DNA from: Cladocopium goreaui
Taxonomy: Eukaryota > Sar > Dinophyceae > Suessiales > Symbiodiniaceae
Direction of reading: 5' to 3'
Length of the DNA: 64,000 nt
Assembly (NCBI GenBank): GCA_947184155.2
Contig: CAMXCT020001857.1
Coordinates: 310,001-374,000, forward strand
The notes beneath the pieces were generated by a model. That model was given only the letters and a program-made list of their open reading frames with translations. It was not told the origin of the DNA and made no database searches. The translations under genes and the position numbers were made by a program. Shown piece by piece: positions 53,338 through 62,598 of the stretch. The first letter of the stretch is position 1; each line of letters opens with the position of its first letter.

Positions 53338-53374
53338 ACATATATATATATATACAGAGATAGATAGATAGATG

Positions 53375-53405
<31 letters not shown>

Positions 53406-53460
53406 GGATCGATAGATCGATAGATCAACAGATAGATAGATAGATCAATAGATCATATAC
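53338..53460 (+). repeat. GATA tetranucleotide microsatellite
   Basis: TAGATAGATAGATAGATGG with GATC variants, preceded by (CA)n and (TA)n. Confidence 0.95.
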
Positions 53461-53498
53461 ATACAATATATTATAATGTAATATAATATATATATATG

Positions 53499-53613
53499 GG
53501 TTAATTGTAAAAACCTCACTGTTCTCCCTCACTGGAGTCATGCTGCGTTAGGGGAATCATCCCCTTTTATGGCCCAACATTTCAAGTTAGTGAATTATTC
53601 TAACCCAGATATT
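53499..53613. mobile_element. family E element
   Basis: GGGTTAATTGTAAAAACCTC to GTGAATTATTCTAACCCAGA. Confidence 0.65.
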
Positions 53614-53997
53614 AATCTATTGATCTATTGATAATTGAAGTGTCCAGTCGTCGAAATGACCACGTTGGAGTGCCATGTTGGATTGCGGCATTTCTCATCA
53701 CCTCTCCCAAAACTCCATATTTGACATTTTATCCCATTCAAAATCTATCAATGTAATTCCGTAAAAATATTTAAGTGTCCCATTATTTATAATTATATAG
53801 TTAGATGATGATATATGATATAAATATATATATATATACAGTATACATATCTAAGTCCATCGATCAGTCCCATTTCTCATCTCATTTTCTGCCTAAAAAA
53901 CCCTGACGATCTCTGACGATATCGATGATCCAAGGCGAAGTCGGTGTCTGATGGCAATTTTCACAGTTATATCATATCATAGTTATATCATAGTTAT

Positions 53998-54109
53998 CTG
54001 TTGGTGGTTTGGAACATGAATTTTATTTTTCCATATATTGGGAATTTCATCATCCCAACTGACTTTCATATTTTTCAGAGTTCAGAGGGTTAGGTATACC
54101 ACCAACCAG
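53998..54109 (+). mobile_element. family A element (TSD TTAT)
   Basis: CTGTTGGTGGTTTGG to ACCACCAACCAG, flanked by TTAT on both sides. Confidence 0.85.
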
Positions 54110-54523
54110 TTATAAATTATGATGAAGCAAAAAATCAAACAAACACAAAACATGGATTTTAGATGATTTTAGGGAAACGCCATTCGAAAAAAACAAAAAA
54201 ACATTGGTTTATCATGGATATACCGTTTCTAGGATGTACGATAAGCAACAAACATAACTTAGGGGCCCACTGGAACGGGTGACTCATAGCTATGTTTTTC
54301 ACTGGCAGTTACTACGCTTGGCCAGGCTTTGCCAGCTCTTGTATCAGCTGGTGCCCCATAGTTGGTTGACTCGTTGGTTGATGGTGAAGTAACATTTTCA
54401 TAGCTCCAGTTAGGTGGCGATATTTCAGAACCAACAAAGGTTTCACTGAAAAAAAACGCACCCAACCGGACCAACCCCACATAGTCATGGTGTTTTCACC
54501 CCCAGGGATTCTTCAATGGGAAT

Positions 54524-54656
54524 TCCAGGATCCTAAAATGGAGGTACTGTACCATATTGTTGGCCATATTTTGTGGGGATATTCCCTGAAATTTAGGCCT
54601 AAAAAATAGGGCTTATATATGGAATCGGTACCTCCAATCAATCGGATCCTGGAATG
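54524..54656. mobile_element. family I element, copy 2
   Basis: CCAGGATCCTAAAATGGAGG to TCGGTACCTCCAATCAATC; ends 12 bases before the acceptor of the next exon. Confidence 0.65.
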
Positions 54657-54668
54657 GCCATTGACCAG

Positions 54669-54772
54669 GGATTCTTGCCGAAACCATCAGCGGCCAGGGG
54701 AAGGTTGAACGACGATTCTCTCGGACAGCCATGCGATACGTGAAGAGTTGGTTCCTGTTGGATGTTCTCATA
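54669..54772 (+). CDS. voltage-gated channel exon, S2-S3 linker and S3 start
   Basis: Acceptor ATTGACCAG, two bases, then ILAETISGQGKVERRFSRTA and MRYVKSWFLLDVLI. The pattern R-Y-x-K-S-W-F-L-L-D is the hallmark before S3 in CNG/HCN/EAG-type and related channels (family knowledge). No GT donor follows where needed; an exon end before GCACCT (a GC donor, which dinoflagellates tolerate) makes the protein continue as DVLIVTLDWVSLV with the next exon. Phase 1 to 0. Confidence 0.65.
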
Positions 54773-54924
54773 GCACCTGGGCTGCCACCGATGATTAATT
54801 GTTGTCAATTGTGTTGGGTGTATATAATACATATATATATATATATATACATATATATAATATATATATATATATTATTGTTGTATATATTGTTATATAT
54901 ATATATAAATCAGATACCGTAGCT

Positions 54925-55034
54925 AGGTCAATCTTAGATGGATACTTTAATCCTTTAGTCTTTTGGTATTAATGGGAATATCTACGTTCACCAGCAAAGA
55001 ATTTATTTTTTTTGCTGGGTATCTAAGATTGGCA
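54925..55034. mobile_element. family H element
   Basis: GGTCAATCTTAGATGGATAC to GCTGGGTATCTAAGATTGGC. Confidence 0.7.
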
Positions 55035-55689
55035 ATGGATGATACCGTAGATGGACGATGAAATCAAACCCTTGCTGTATTGTTGTCAACCCCCGCACCC
55101 CCAAATTTCAATGTTGTCTTTGGGCTGCGCGGTTGAGTCCGGTGGACAAACAAACCAAACCCTGAACAAAGAGGAAGTTAGATAGAGTTTTGTGCAACAT
55201 TGAAATTTGGGGTGTGGGGTTTTACTTGGTAGATGTCTGTGGGGTTTGTTTTTTTTGTCCATCTACTGTAGGTTGACTCGTTGTTATAGTTGTGTTTTTG
55301 TTGGTGTCCGATGTTCTTTGTTCATATTTCAAGATCGTGGTGGAAGAGATAAATATGAGTCTACATGAATCTCCCAAGTGTTGTTTTTTATTGGTTGGTA
55401 TCTACATATCAGATAATCGCTGGAAGTAGTTTCTGCCAGAGGAGATCAATCTATCCGGTGGTGCTTAAAGATAAGCCACAGGATGCCATATACCAGCACC
55501 ATGGAGCATCCATGGAAAAACCATGGAACATGTCATCTGGCCATTGTGGAGCACCCTGGATTCATATGGCCATGAAGTGGGATGACCAGACCACATCCGT
55601 AACTTGACCAACGGCACGCAAATGTGTTGAGGTGAGGATGACCCAAAAGAAACAGCCAGGACACTAATCCAAGTGAATGTCTCTTCTCC

Positions 55690-55746
55690 GGTGATTTACA
55701 TAGTAAACATTGTGATTTTCCATGGCTATTTCAATTTACCAAAGGG
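55690..55746. mobile_element. family B right half
   Basis: GTGATTTTCCATGGCTATTTC to AATTTACCAAAGGG. Confidence 0.5.
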
Positions 55747-55997
55747 ACAGAGTTGGACACTTTGAATTGGGCCATTGGGCCATGGAACGGTGGATTATTG
55801 CAGTAACTAGGGCTAGGCGGCTAATTACCAACCCACGTCTAACTTTTAACTTATGTTTACTTTTAATATATACCTGTGATTATAACCTACATGCAGTTTA
55901 CTAAGTAATACTAAGTAAGATGAACCCTTCAGTACAGATCAAAATGACCCTCCTGGGTCCCTCATGTTGCCCAATCACATCGGTTGAGTAAACTCAG

Positions 55998-56052
55998 GTC
56001 ACTTTGGATTGGGTATCCCTGGTGGGTTTCTATGAGCCTCGACGGCAAAAAG
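55998..56052 (+). CDS. voltage-gated channel exon, S3
   Basis: Acceptor GTAAACTCAG, then VTLDWVSLVGFYEPRRQK plus one base, donor GTGTGG. Eighteen codons, phase 0 to 1. The conserved Asp-Trp in a hydrophobic run is typical of S3 in dinoflagellate channel relatives (recall). The extra base fits the two leading bases of the S4 exon. Confidence 0.65.
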
Positions 56053-56071
56053 GTGTGGCTGTGGTCAACTG

Positions 56072-56176
56072 GGGAAACTTGGATGGGTAGAAACTAATCC
56101 AACATCGTCTTTTGGTATGGGATTATCTACGTCCACCAACTAGGAGCTTTTTTTTTTGCAGGGTATCTAAGTTTGG
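56072..56176. mobile_element. family H element
   Basis: AACTTGGATGGGTAGAAAC to GCAGGGTATCTAAGTTTGGC; it starts 20 bases after the S3 exon. Confidence 0.6.
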
Positions 56177-56397
56177 CAATGATATACATATGTATGTATA
56201 TATATATATATGCACACACACACTGGAATTAAAACCTGCAGGGTATCTAAGATTGACTATTTTAAATGACAGTTGCATGCTGCGGCTGGTTGCGTGTACT
56301 TCTGCTTTTTGGGTATATACAATCGAATAATGACAAGTGGTGGAGAGGTCCCTGGTCTGTGACCGGCCCCAAAATCCTATGGTTGAGGATCATTTAT

Positions 56398-56490
56398 CTG
56401 GTTGGTGGTTTCAAACGTTGTTTATTTTCCATTTCATATATGGGATGTCATCCTTCCCATTGACGAACTCAGATTTTTCAAGATGGTTGT
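56398..56490 (+). mobile_element. family A element, right end lost
   Basis: CTGGTTGGTGGTTTCAAAC through TTTTTCAAGATGGTTG, then truncated next to another A copy. Confidence 0.7.
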
Positions 56491-56503
56491 CCTATGAAAA
56501 TAT

Positions 56504-56607
56504 CTGGTTGGTGGTTTGGAACATTTTTTATTTTCCCCAATAGTTGGGATGATGATCCAATCTGACGAACTCATATTTTTCAGAGGGGTAGGTATACCAC
56601 CAACCAG
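56504..56607 (+). mobile_element. family A element
   Basis: CTGGTTGGTGGTTTGG to ACCACCAACCAG. Its 3' flank (TAAATTAGTAAGGGCTAA) is shared with the copy ending at 59,280. Confidence 0.8.
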
Positions 56608-56613
56608 TAAATT

Positions 56614-56711
56614 AGTAAGGGCTAATCACCATTTTTGGATAGGTAAACCATCTATAACTGGGCCATTTTCCATGGCGAACTGTTAAATAACCAGAGGATA
56701 CCAGAGGGTAT
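56614..56711. mobile_element. family B element, left end lost
   Basis: AATCACCATTTTTGGATAGG to ACCAGAGGATACCAGAGGG. Confidence 0.6.
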
Positions 56712-57208
56712 ATGGGACAATAATGGGATCATAAAGCTAAATAGGGATAATCAGGTGGTCATCATGCAATACCAGATATGGTTATTTTATGGTACCATAG
56801 GTACCTATGGAATTCGTGACATCCAAATCATAGGATCCTGTTTTTGGTCATGGGCCTACAGGGTGATGTTAACTTAGGCTACTTTTTGGTAATTTGTTAC
56901 ATAGCTATGGAACATGTCCCATTTATAACAATTGATTGACCCAGAAAATTAAAATGGTGATTGGAAAAATGGCCACTCAGCAACGGTTGGAAGTCTGGCC
57001 ATGACACGCCACACATGTTTTTGCTACACCGAAGCCACTGATATATCCACCATAAAGACCTTGAACCCCTGATGCTAGTCATAAACCACCTTAGAGGGCA
57101 CCAGCTTGCATAAGGATGGCTTAGTTGCTGAACGGATTATATGTTTCGGCTGGGCTTTCCCAACTCGCCTTTGCGGCTTAGCCCTGGGATTCTCTGATTT
57201 GGGGCCAC

Positions 57209-57419
57209 CAGTTATGTGAACGTTGGTTTACAAACCATAGTAACTATTTGGTTGGTGGTTTGGAACATGAATTTTATTTTTCCATATATTGGGAATAATA
57301 ATCCCAACCGACTAATATTTCTCAAAGGGGTTGAGACCACCAACCAGCTATAGATATATCTACCATAATCCCTAGTGGAGTTATGGACCAACTTCGCTAG
57401 CTATGGAGCAGCACTTTGT
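57209..57419. mobile_element. family C2 element split by family A
   Basis: GGGGCCACCAGTTATGTG ... GGAGCAGCACTTTGTA, interrupted by A at 57,248-57,347. Confidence 0.65.
57248..57347 (+). mobile_element. family A element nested in C2 (TSD CTAT)
   Basis: TTGGTTGGTGGTTTGG to ACCACCAACCAG; CTAT on both sides. Removal of the element and one CTAT gives TAACTATAGATATATCTACC, present intact at 6834-6853. Confidence 0.9.
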
Positions 57420-57463
57420 AGTTATACTACTTATGAACCAGTTTGGTTAACTCTAGTTCTCAG

Positions 57464-57572
57464 CTTGAAGGCCTTCCAGAGTCAAACCACGCAACGGACA
57501 ACAGACATGTTTCCTCATACCTTGAAGAGCTGAGGATGGAGAATTCTTGGAAGCTCTCAGCAACTTGGAATG
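57464..57572 (+). CDS. possible exon, relation to channel unclear
   Basis: Acceptor CTAGTTCTCAG, then LEGLPESNHATDNRHVSSYL and EELRMENSWKLSATWN plus one base, donor GTATGG. Phase 0 to 1. It cannot be spliced between the S3 exon (phase 1 out) and the S4 exon without breaking frame, so it may be alternative, from another gene, or spurious. The minus strand is also open. Confidence 0.4.
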
Positions 57573-57927
57573 GTATGGATTGGTGTGGATGTGTCTTTAA
57601 AGGGGGAATAGATACAACAACAATTGCCATTCTAAATAGTGACAAAGTTGGCAAGGAGGATATGTCTAGCAGCTGAAAATCCACCATTTGTAGACAATGA
57701 TCCCATGAACGCCTCCATTTGTCGAGGATCTGTTTGATTGCCACGTTTGATTATCGAAGGGTGTATGCCCAAGGATGACTCCCCCTAAACATAGCTAAAA
57801 AAAGAGCTTGTCAACCAGCAACAGCCACTGCTAAGGGTTTATTCGCCATGGATTTTTAGTAGAGTCACCCTTGGGGTTGGTTGAATATCAATGATATGTT
57901 GGTAGGATCGATCGCTATTTAACGTCA

Positions 57928-58115
57928 TCAAGAATCAGGGTTGGAGAAACAGAAGTTGAGATGGAGCTGATATTTTATCATATATAAACCAGTTTGATGA
58001 AGTCTAACTAGTTGATCTAGTCCATAATTTTCCCCATGTAGTTCACCATGTTTCTTGATCTGGTCTTCAGCTTCCCTGCTTCCCAACTTTTCGTTCCGAT
58101 GTGCATTCCGTCCAC
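57928..58115 (-). CDS. possible terminal exon, minus strand
   Basis: Minus-strand acceptor CATATTTCAG, then GRNAHRNEKLGSREAEDQIK and KHGELHGENYGLDQLVRLHQ to a TGA at 57,928. Lies next to a family D element (58,133-58,254), which would be at its 5' side. Confidence 0.35.
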
Positions 58116-58132
58116 TGAAATATGTCATCGCA

Positions 58133-58254
58133 GTTATGGCCGTAGAAACCAATTATTTCTATGGTGAAATGACTGGTTATTTCTATGGGTTTATATAGAT
58201 AAACCCTAAATGGGGTGGCTTGTTACTACTTATAACTGGTATTTCGGGCCATGA
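58133..58254. mobile_element. family D element
   Basis: CAGTTATGGCCGTAG to TTTCGGGCCATGACTG. Confidence 0.65.
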
Positions 58255-58273
58255 CTGTGTGAATTGTATATGC

Positions 58274-58393
58274 AGTCATAGCCCTTAAATAGCAGTTGTA
58301 AATGGGATTGTAGTTCCTGCAACTAAGCTCATAGTTCACTTCAATGAGGTTTTAAGCCAGTTGTAATTTCCAATTTAAGCCATAACTGTGTAG
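58274..58393. mobile_element. family D element
   Basis: CAGTCATAGCCCTTAAATAG to TTTAAGCCATAACTG; TG on both sides. Confidence 0.65.
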
Positions 58394-58893
58394 ACTATGA
58401 ATGTTGTTGTACCCTAGCATGAATTATAATTCACAAGCAGTGTATATACCCAAGTTTCGTATTGTAGATTATGAATACCACATTCCCATATGTGATGTTT
58501 ATGTACTCCAGATGATAGACCAGCTATTAGCGGGTACCACATATTTCACCAAGTTGTGCCCACAAGTTACAAGTTGCTTTTGTAAAATACCCCAACTGAT
58601 CTATGATTGTAGTAATTATATACCTTACTTAACATAGCTACAAAGCAACTTAGCTAACATTAATCAGATAAACCAACCATCAATCGCCATCATAATGCTA
58701 GTTCGTTCTTCGTGTCTCCATGATTTTGAATGTTCAAATCACCAAATTTCCCAATTGTTCCTAGTTGAATCACCAAGTTTCCCATTTTTTTCTAGCTACA
58801 TCACCATTTTTCCCCCAGCTTGCCATGTTTTTTCCTAGTTCAATCACTGACACCTAGCAATTCCAAAGGATCACCAATGGCCCCGTCCCCCAG

Positions 58894-59004
58894 GAATCGG
58901 CAAGTCGGTGCGCGGCATCCGCATCATCCGCGGCGTGCGAATCCTTCGCTTGGCCAAGTTGGTGCTCCGCCGTTGTTTGTCGCGGCGGAAGCCGGTCGTT
59001 TTTG
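58894..59004 (+). CDS. voltage-gated channel exon, S4 voltage sensor
   Basis: Acceptor CCGTCCCCCAG, two bases, then IGKSVRGIRIIRGVRILRLA and KLVLRRCLSRRKPVVF plus one base, donor GTGAAA. A basic residue falls at every third position (R-G-I-R-I-I-R-G-V-R-I-L-R-L-A-K), the defining pattern of an S4 voltage sensor. It joins the S3 exon in phase. No pore helix (TVGYG-like) was found downstream in the window. Membrane protein by inference; ion selectivity cannot be assigned. Confidence 0.75.
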
Positions 59005-59181
59005 GTGAAAAAAGTAACGAACATAGTACACTGATGGCAACCCCGGATGAGACTAAACCATGGTTTATTAATTTGGGGGGTGTTCCCCCAATAGTCATGA
59101 TTTGATACTTAAATGGTACCTTCCCAATTAAACAGCCTAGGGGTTTATTAATCCAGGGTTGACATTATATAGTAAACTATA

Positions 59182-59280
59182 GTTGCTGGTTTGGACATTT
59201 GGATTGTTTGTCCATAATATATGGGAATAATGATCCCAACTGATTTTCATATTTTTCAGAAGGTTGAAACCACCAACCAG
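59182..59280 (+). mobile_element. diverged family A element
   Basis: GTTGCTGGTTTGGAC to ACCACCAACCAG. Confidence 0.65.
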
Positions 59281-59289
59281 TAAATTAGT

Positions 59290-59466
59290 AAGGGCTAAAT
59301 CTTACTGTTAACAACACCATATAGCCCTCTAAATGCATAGTCAACAGTAAGATTATAGCCCTTGAGAGTTTTGGCGATGGGATGAAATAACTCCTACAAC
59401 TGGTTGGTGATATCACTTCAATGGGGTTTTCTGCTCGCCAGTTATAAGTGTTAAGGACCACAGCTG
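59290..59466. mobile_element. degenerate D-like inverted repeats
   Basis: AATCTTACTGTTAACAAC pairs with CAACAGTAAGATTAT; a later GCCAGTTATAAGTG resembles D interior. Confidence 0.4.
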
Positions 59467-59809
59467 TGGTGCTTTTGTTGAATGCAACAACATGGCAATT
59501 CAATGAATGGTTCTTTGTTCACTTATAACTTATAATCAACGTTGTAATATCATTATTTGAGGTAAACTTGATGTTAAGTGAATGTCAATGATAGTTCACG
59601 GAGGGGTATTGGCTCTAACATTTGATTTATTTGGTGATTTTGAATCCTTACAATGGTGACATGGAGTTTTTTGATGAGCCTTTCTTAGGTGAAGGTTGAT
59701 GGGTGACTTTGTTGCCGAAGGGATGGAGCAATCTTTCATGTTCAGCTAACAGTTGATGGTCCACCTGAAGTGCATCAATTGATGGGTAGGAAATGTCGCC
59801 CTAGGTGCA

Positions 59810-60346
59810 ATGTGGGGTTTCAGTATCTTCAATGTCAAAGATGTTGATGGGAATCCGCCAGAAAGGGCAACCAGAACTGACTTGCTCTCACAGTTGCAGC
59901 GTGCATTTCATGAACAAGATGATGCAGAAGCCGGTGTGCAGCTTGAACGCCTGTGGCATGTAGCCAAGCGCATTTGCTCCGAAGAAGGCATGTCTTCTGC
60001 TGATGCTTGGCGGAAAACCATTGAGGATGTTAGTCGCTTACGAAAGGGGCCAGCATACAGGGCGCTTCTTCCCCTTCTTGTTCGCTTTTGGGCTGCGGGC
60101 GCCTCAACCTCTGGAGTGGAGCAATCATTTTCACGGGTCCGCTCTTTGTGCGATGGCCTGCAATTGGTTAGCCACATCAACGATACCATGGAGGCATGGT
60201 GGTTCAGTTGCACGGATGTTTGGGCATTTAGCACATGGTATTTCCCAAACCCCGCTTGTGTATTCCCTGCAGGTGCTGTCAACCACCAACCAATCCAGTA
60301 TTGTTTGCCAACTTATAACGTACCGGACTGGTCCCGCTTTGACTGA
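59810..60346 (+). CDS. hAT-like dimerisation-domain segment
   Basis: A frame of 178 codons. Residues about 20-125 include AYRALLPLLVRFWAAGASTS then GVEQSFSRVRSL. A hydrophobic helix, then a Ser-x-x-Glu-x-x-Phe-S motif, is the shape of the hAT transposase C-terminal dimerisation region (family knowledge; similarity judged by eye). No DDE catalytic core is visible, so it is a remnant or a domesticated piece. The last 40 codons after about 60,230 may not be coding. An AG at 59,823-59,824 could be a splice acceptor. Confidence 0.45.
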   Translation: MWGFSIFNVKDVDGNPPERATRTDLLSQLQRAFHEQDDAEAGVQLERLWHVAKRICSEEGMSSADAWRKTIEDVSRLRKGPAYRALLPLLVRFWAAGASTSGVEQSFSRVRSLCDGLQLVSHINDTMEAWWFSCTDVWAFSTWYFPNPACVFPAGAVNHQPIQYCLPTYNVPDWSRFD

Positions 60347-61120
60347 TTTTGCGAGCCAAGTACCAACGTCGGGGATGGGAAGATAAATTCAGCATGGGAC
60401 GCTTGAGATGTAGTTTTAAGATGTTTAAGGCTCATTTGTTATATTAATCAATATATAACTGATATATATATATATATATATTATGTAGTAATCCCCAAAA
60501 GGAAAGAACAAGTAATTTAGCACTATTTCAGTGAGATGCTACTTTCCCATTTTTTTTTTGCAGTTTCTATACTCAGCTTGACTGGTTCTTTTGTACCACA
60601 TGGGGATCGTTGGGATGACGACAAAGCCTGCATCGCTGCGACGCTTAAATGGGTTTACATGGGTTTATTTGAACATGTGGCATACCCTTTCGAAGGGCCA
60701 AATTCATAGAGCAAATCATCAACCAGGGGATTTGAAGGTACCATATTTTCAGGTATGCCCCAAACAAATGTATTTCATGGGATGTGTTTCATGAATATCT
60801 ATGCAGTTCTATGTATTTGACAGATATGTGATTACAGCATATTACAGCATTGTCCATGACTAGTCAAAAACGACCAGAAGTGGATGAAAGGTGAGTATTC
60901 TACAAGGTTCCCCCCCACTTGACAAATTTGAGCAAGACGATTCATTGAACCTTCAGCTGCCAGGTCTTCACCTTCAACTTCGCTGGCCAATTTGGCCCAA
61001 TTCACCCAGGATCCTTGTGCCTCGTATCTCTTTCCCATTTGAGGAAAATGGCGCGATGCCGTGCATTTGTTTGAACTGCCAGTTGTTGCACAGCTGGTTG
61101 TGTTGAGTTGGCACCGGAGC
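60347..61120. other. leader of the retroelement or spacer
   Basis: Contains a TA microsatellite (60,460-60,482). I could not find a long terminal repeat with TG...CA ends. GTTGGCACCGGAGC at 61,108-61,121 begins with TGG like a primer-binding site but is unproven. Confidence 0.3.
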
Positions 61121-61888
61121 ATGGATGCATCTGGCGACCCGATGGAGCGATTGTCGAACTTCATAGATTGGACCCCGTCATTGCGGTCCGACGGTTTGCC
61201 AGATGCCCCTCCAGCGCCTTTGGATGAGCCCAATGACTTGACCTGGCGTTGTGTTAAGTGTGATTCTGCTAACTATGTTGGAACCTTTGACGCATGGATG
61301 TGCAATCGGTGTGGTTCACAGGAGTTCTATGATACCACGGTTCCTAGGAAGTCTGTCACAGCGTCAGGGACATGGATGTATTTGCCCCACAATCGCCATG
61401 ATGAGCAACCTGAAGGTTCTGCATCTTCAGCTACCCCGAAGTCTTCACCTGCCTCAAGACGACGCAGGCGACGACTGCGTGCGGCGGCTGGCATGCCATC
61501 TGGCGGTGACCATGGCGGCGATGGAAGTGAGAATCCAGAGTCCGAGACCATGACATTTGACCCAAGTGTGGACCCCAACAACTATGGTGATGCCCCACAG
61601 TTGAGAACACCAGCACCGAAACACTCTCCCGCATTTCGGGCTTCTAGCGATCGATCTGTTCAGGCCTTGCGTGATGCCTCACCAGAGGTTCTTGCAGCTT
61701 CAGGCATTCCTGTCAAGAGCGACAAGCGTCCTGGCAGTGCAGATTGGAATTCACGAATGGGCCCTGAGCCTCAGGTTCGTTGGAAGAGTGGTCCTCCACC
61801 AACACCGCCATCCTGGCGGTATGATATGTCAGATTTGCGAGCCATGACAAGTTCTGCAAAAAGGTCAAGATATGGGAGATTCAGATGA
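61121..61888 (+). CDS. copia-like retroelement, Gag N-terminal part
   Basis: From an ATG at 61,121 (MDASGDPMERLSNFIDW). Residues about 45-75 carry a C4 zinc finger of RanBP2-like spacing (W-R-C-V-K-C ... C-N-R-C), followed by a long Ser/Pro/Arg-rich linker (about residues 100-240). The frame stops at 61,886, but the Gag core continues in the -1 frame across a run of five A at 61,858-61,862. Such zinc-finger-plus-Gag proteins are common in dinoflagellate copia-like elements (recall). Confidence 0.6.
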   Translation: MDASGDPMERLSNFIDWTPSLRSDGLPDAPPAPLDEPNDLTWRCVKCDSANYVGTFDAWMCNRCGSQEFYDTTVPRKSVTASGTWMYLPHNRHDEQPEGSASSATPKSSPASRRRRRRLRAAAGMPSGGDHGGDGSENPESETMTFDPSVDPNNYGDAPQLRTPAPKHSPAFRASSDRSVQALRDASPEVLAASGIPVKSDKRPGSADWNSRMGPEPQVRWKSGPPPTPPSWRYDMSDLRAMTSSAKRSRYGRFR

Positions 61889-62598
61889 TGCCCTATGCCC
61901 CAAAGAAGGATCAAGCCCTTATGCTGTATAACAGTTTGTCTGGTGATGCGGAACAGGAATTGGAACATGTGGCAATTTCTGAAATTCACCATGAGGATGG
62001 GATCAACGTGATTCTGCAAAAGTTACAGGTACCATTTCAGCAGCGTGCCATCTTTCAGAAGAGGAAATTTTTGCATGAGTATGAGACCCTCCGCCGTTTC
62101 AATGGTGAGCTGATTCGCACATACATCCAGCGGTTCAGACGTTCAATCAGAAATCTCCGTGCAGTGGGAGTGGATGTCACTGCAACTTATGATTCTGAAG
62201 CACTTGGATCAAGACTGTTGGACAGAAGCGGACTGACGGTTGAGGCACAACGTTTGGTTTTGGTTGGAACATCACAGCGGCTTGACCTTGAAGCCATTGC
62301 TGAGGCCCTGACTTTGCAGTTTCCGGACTTCAGAGGCGCTCCACCTGTTGCCTCCCGAGATGGAAAAGGACCTGGGAAAGGGGACAGACCTCAGACTTCT
62401 CAGCCTTCCACAAGTTCATCGCGTTCCTACCCATCTTCTTCGGGTAAGGGTTCTAGCTCACATAGGACTGCTGCAACCTCATCCAAGACTGTTTTCAATG
62501 CAGATGCCAATGAAACTTTGGACCCCATCCAAGAAGGGGATGCTGAAGCCAATGAGGATGAGGAGAACGATGACGATGATCAACAGCAGTCTGATTAG
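61866..62598 (+). CDS. copia-like retroelement, Gag core
   Basis: The frame opens upstream of the ATG at 61,885 and reads KVKIWEIQMMPYAPKKDQAL, then LYNSLSGDAEQELEHV, the typical start of a UBN2/retrotransposon Gag helix bundle, followed by AIFQKRKFLHEYETLRRFNG. It ends in an acidic tail (DEEDEDD-like) and a TAG at 62,596-62,598. The protein packages element RNA (family knowledge). Confidence 0.7.

Noticed and set aside
60591-60794. 67-codon frame before the retroelement
   Set aside because: No splice context, low-quality composition and no link to the Gag frame.
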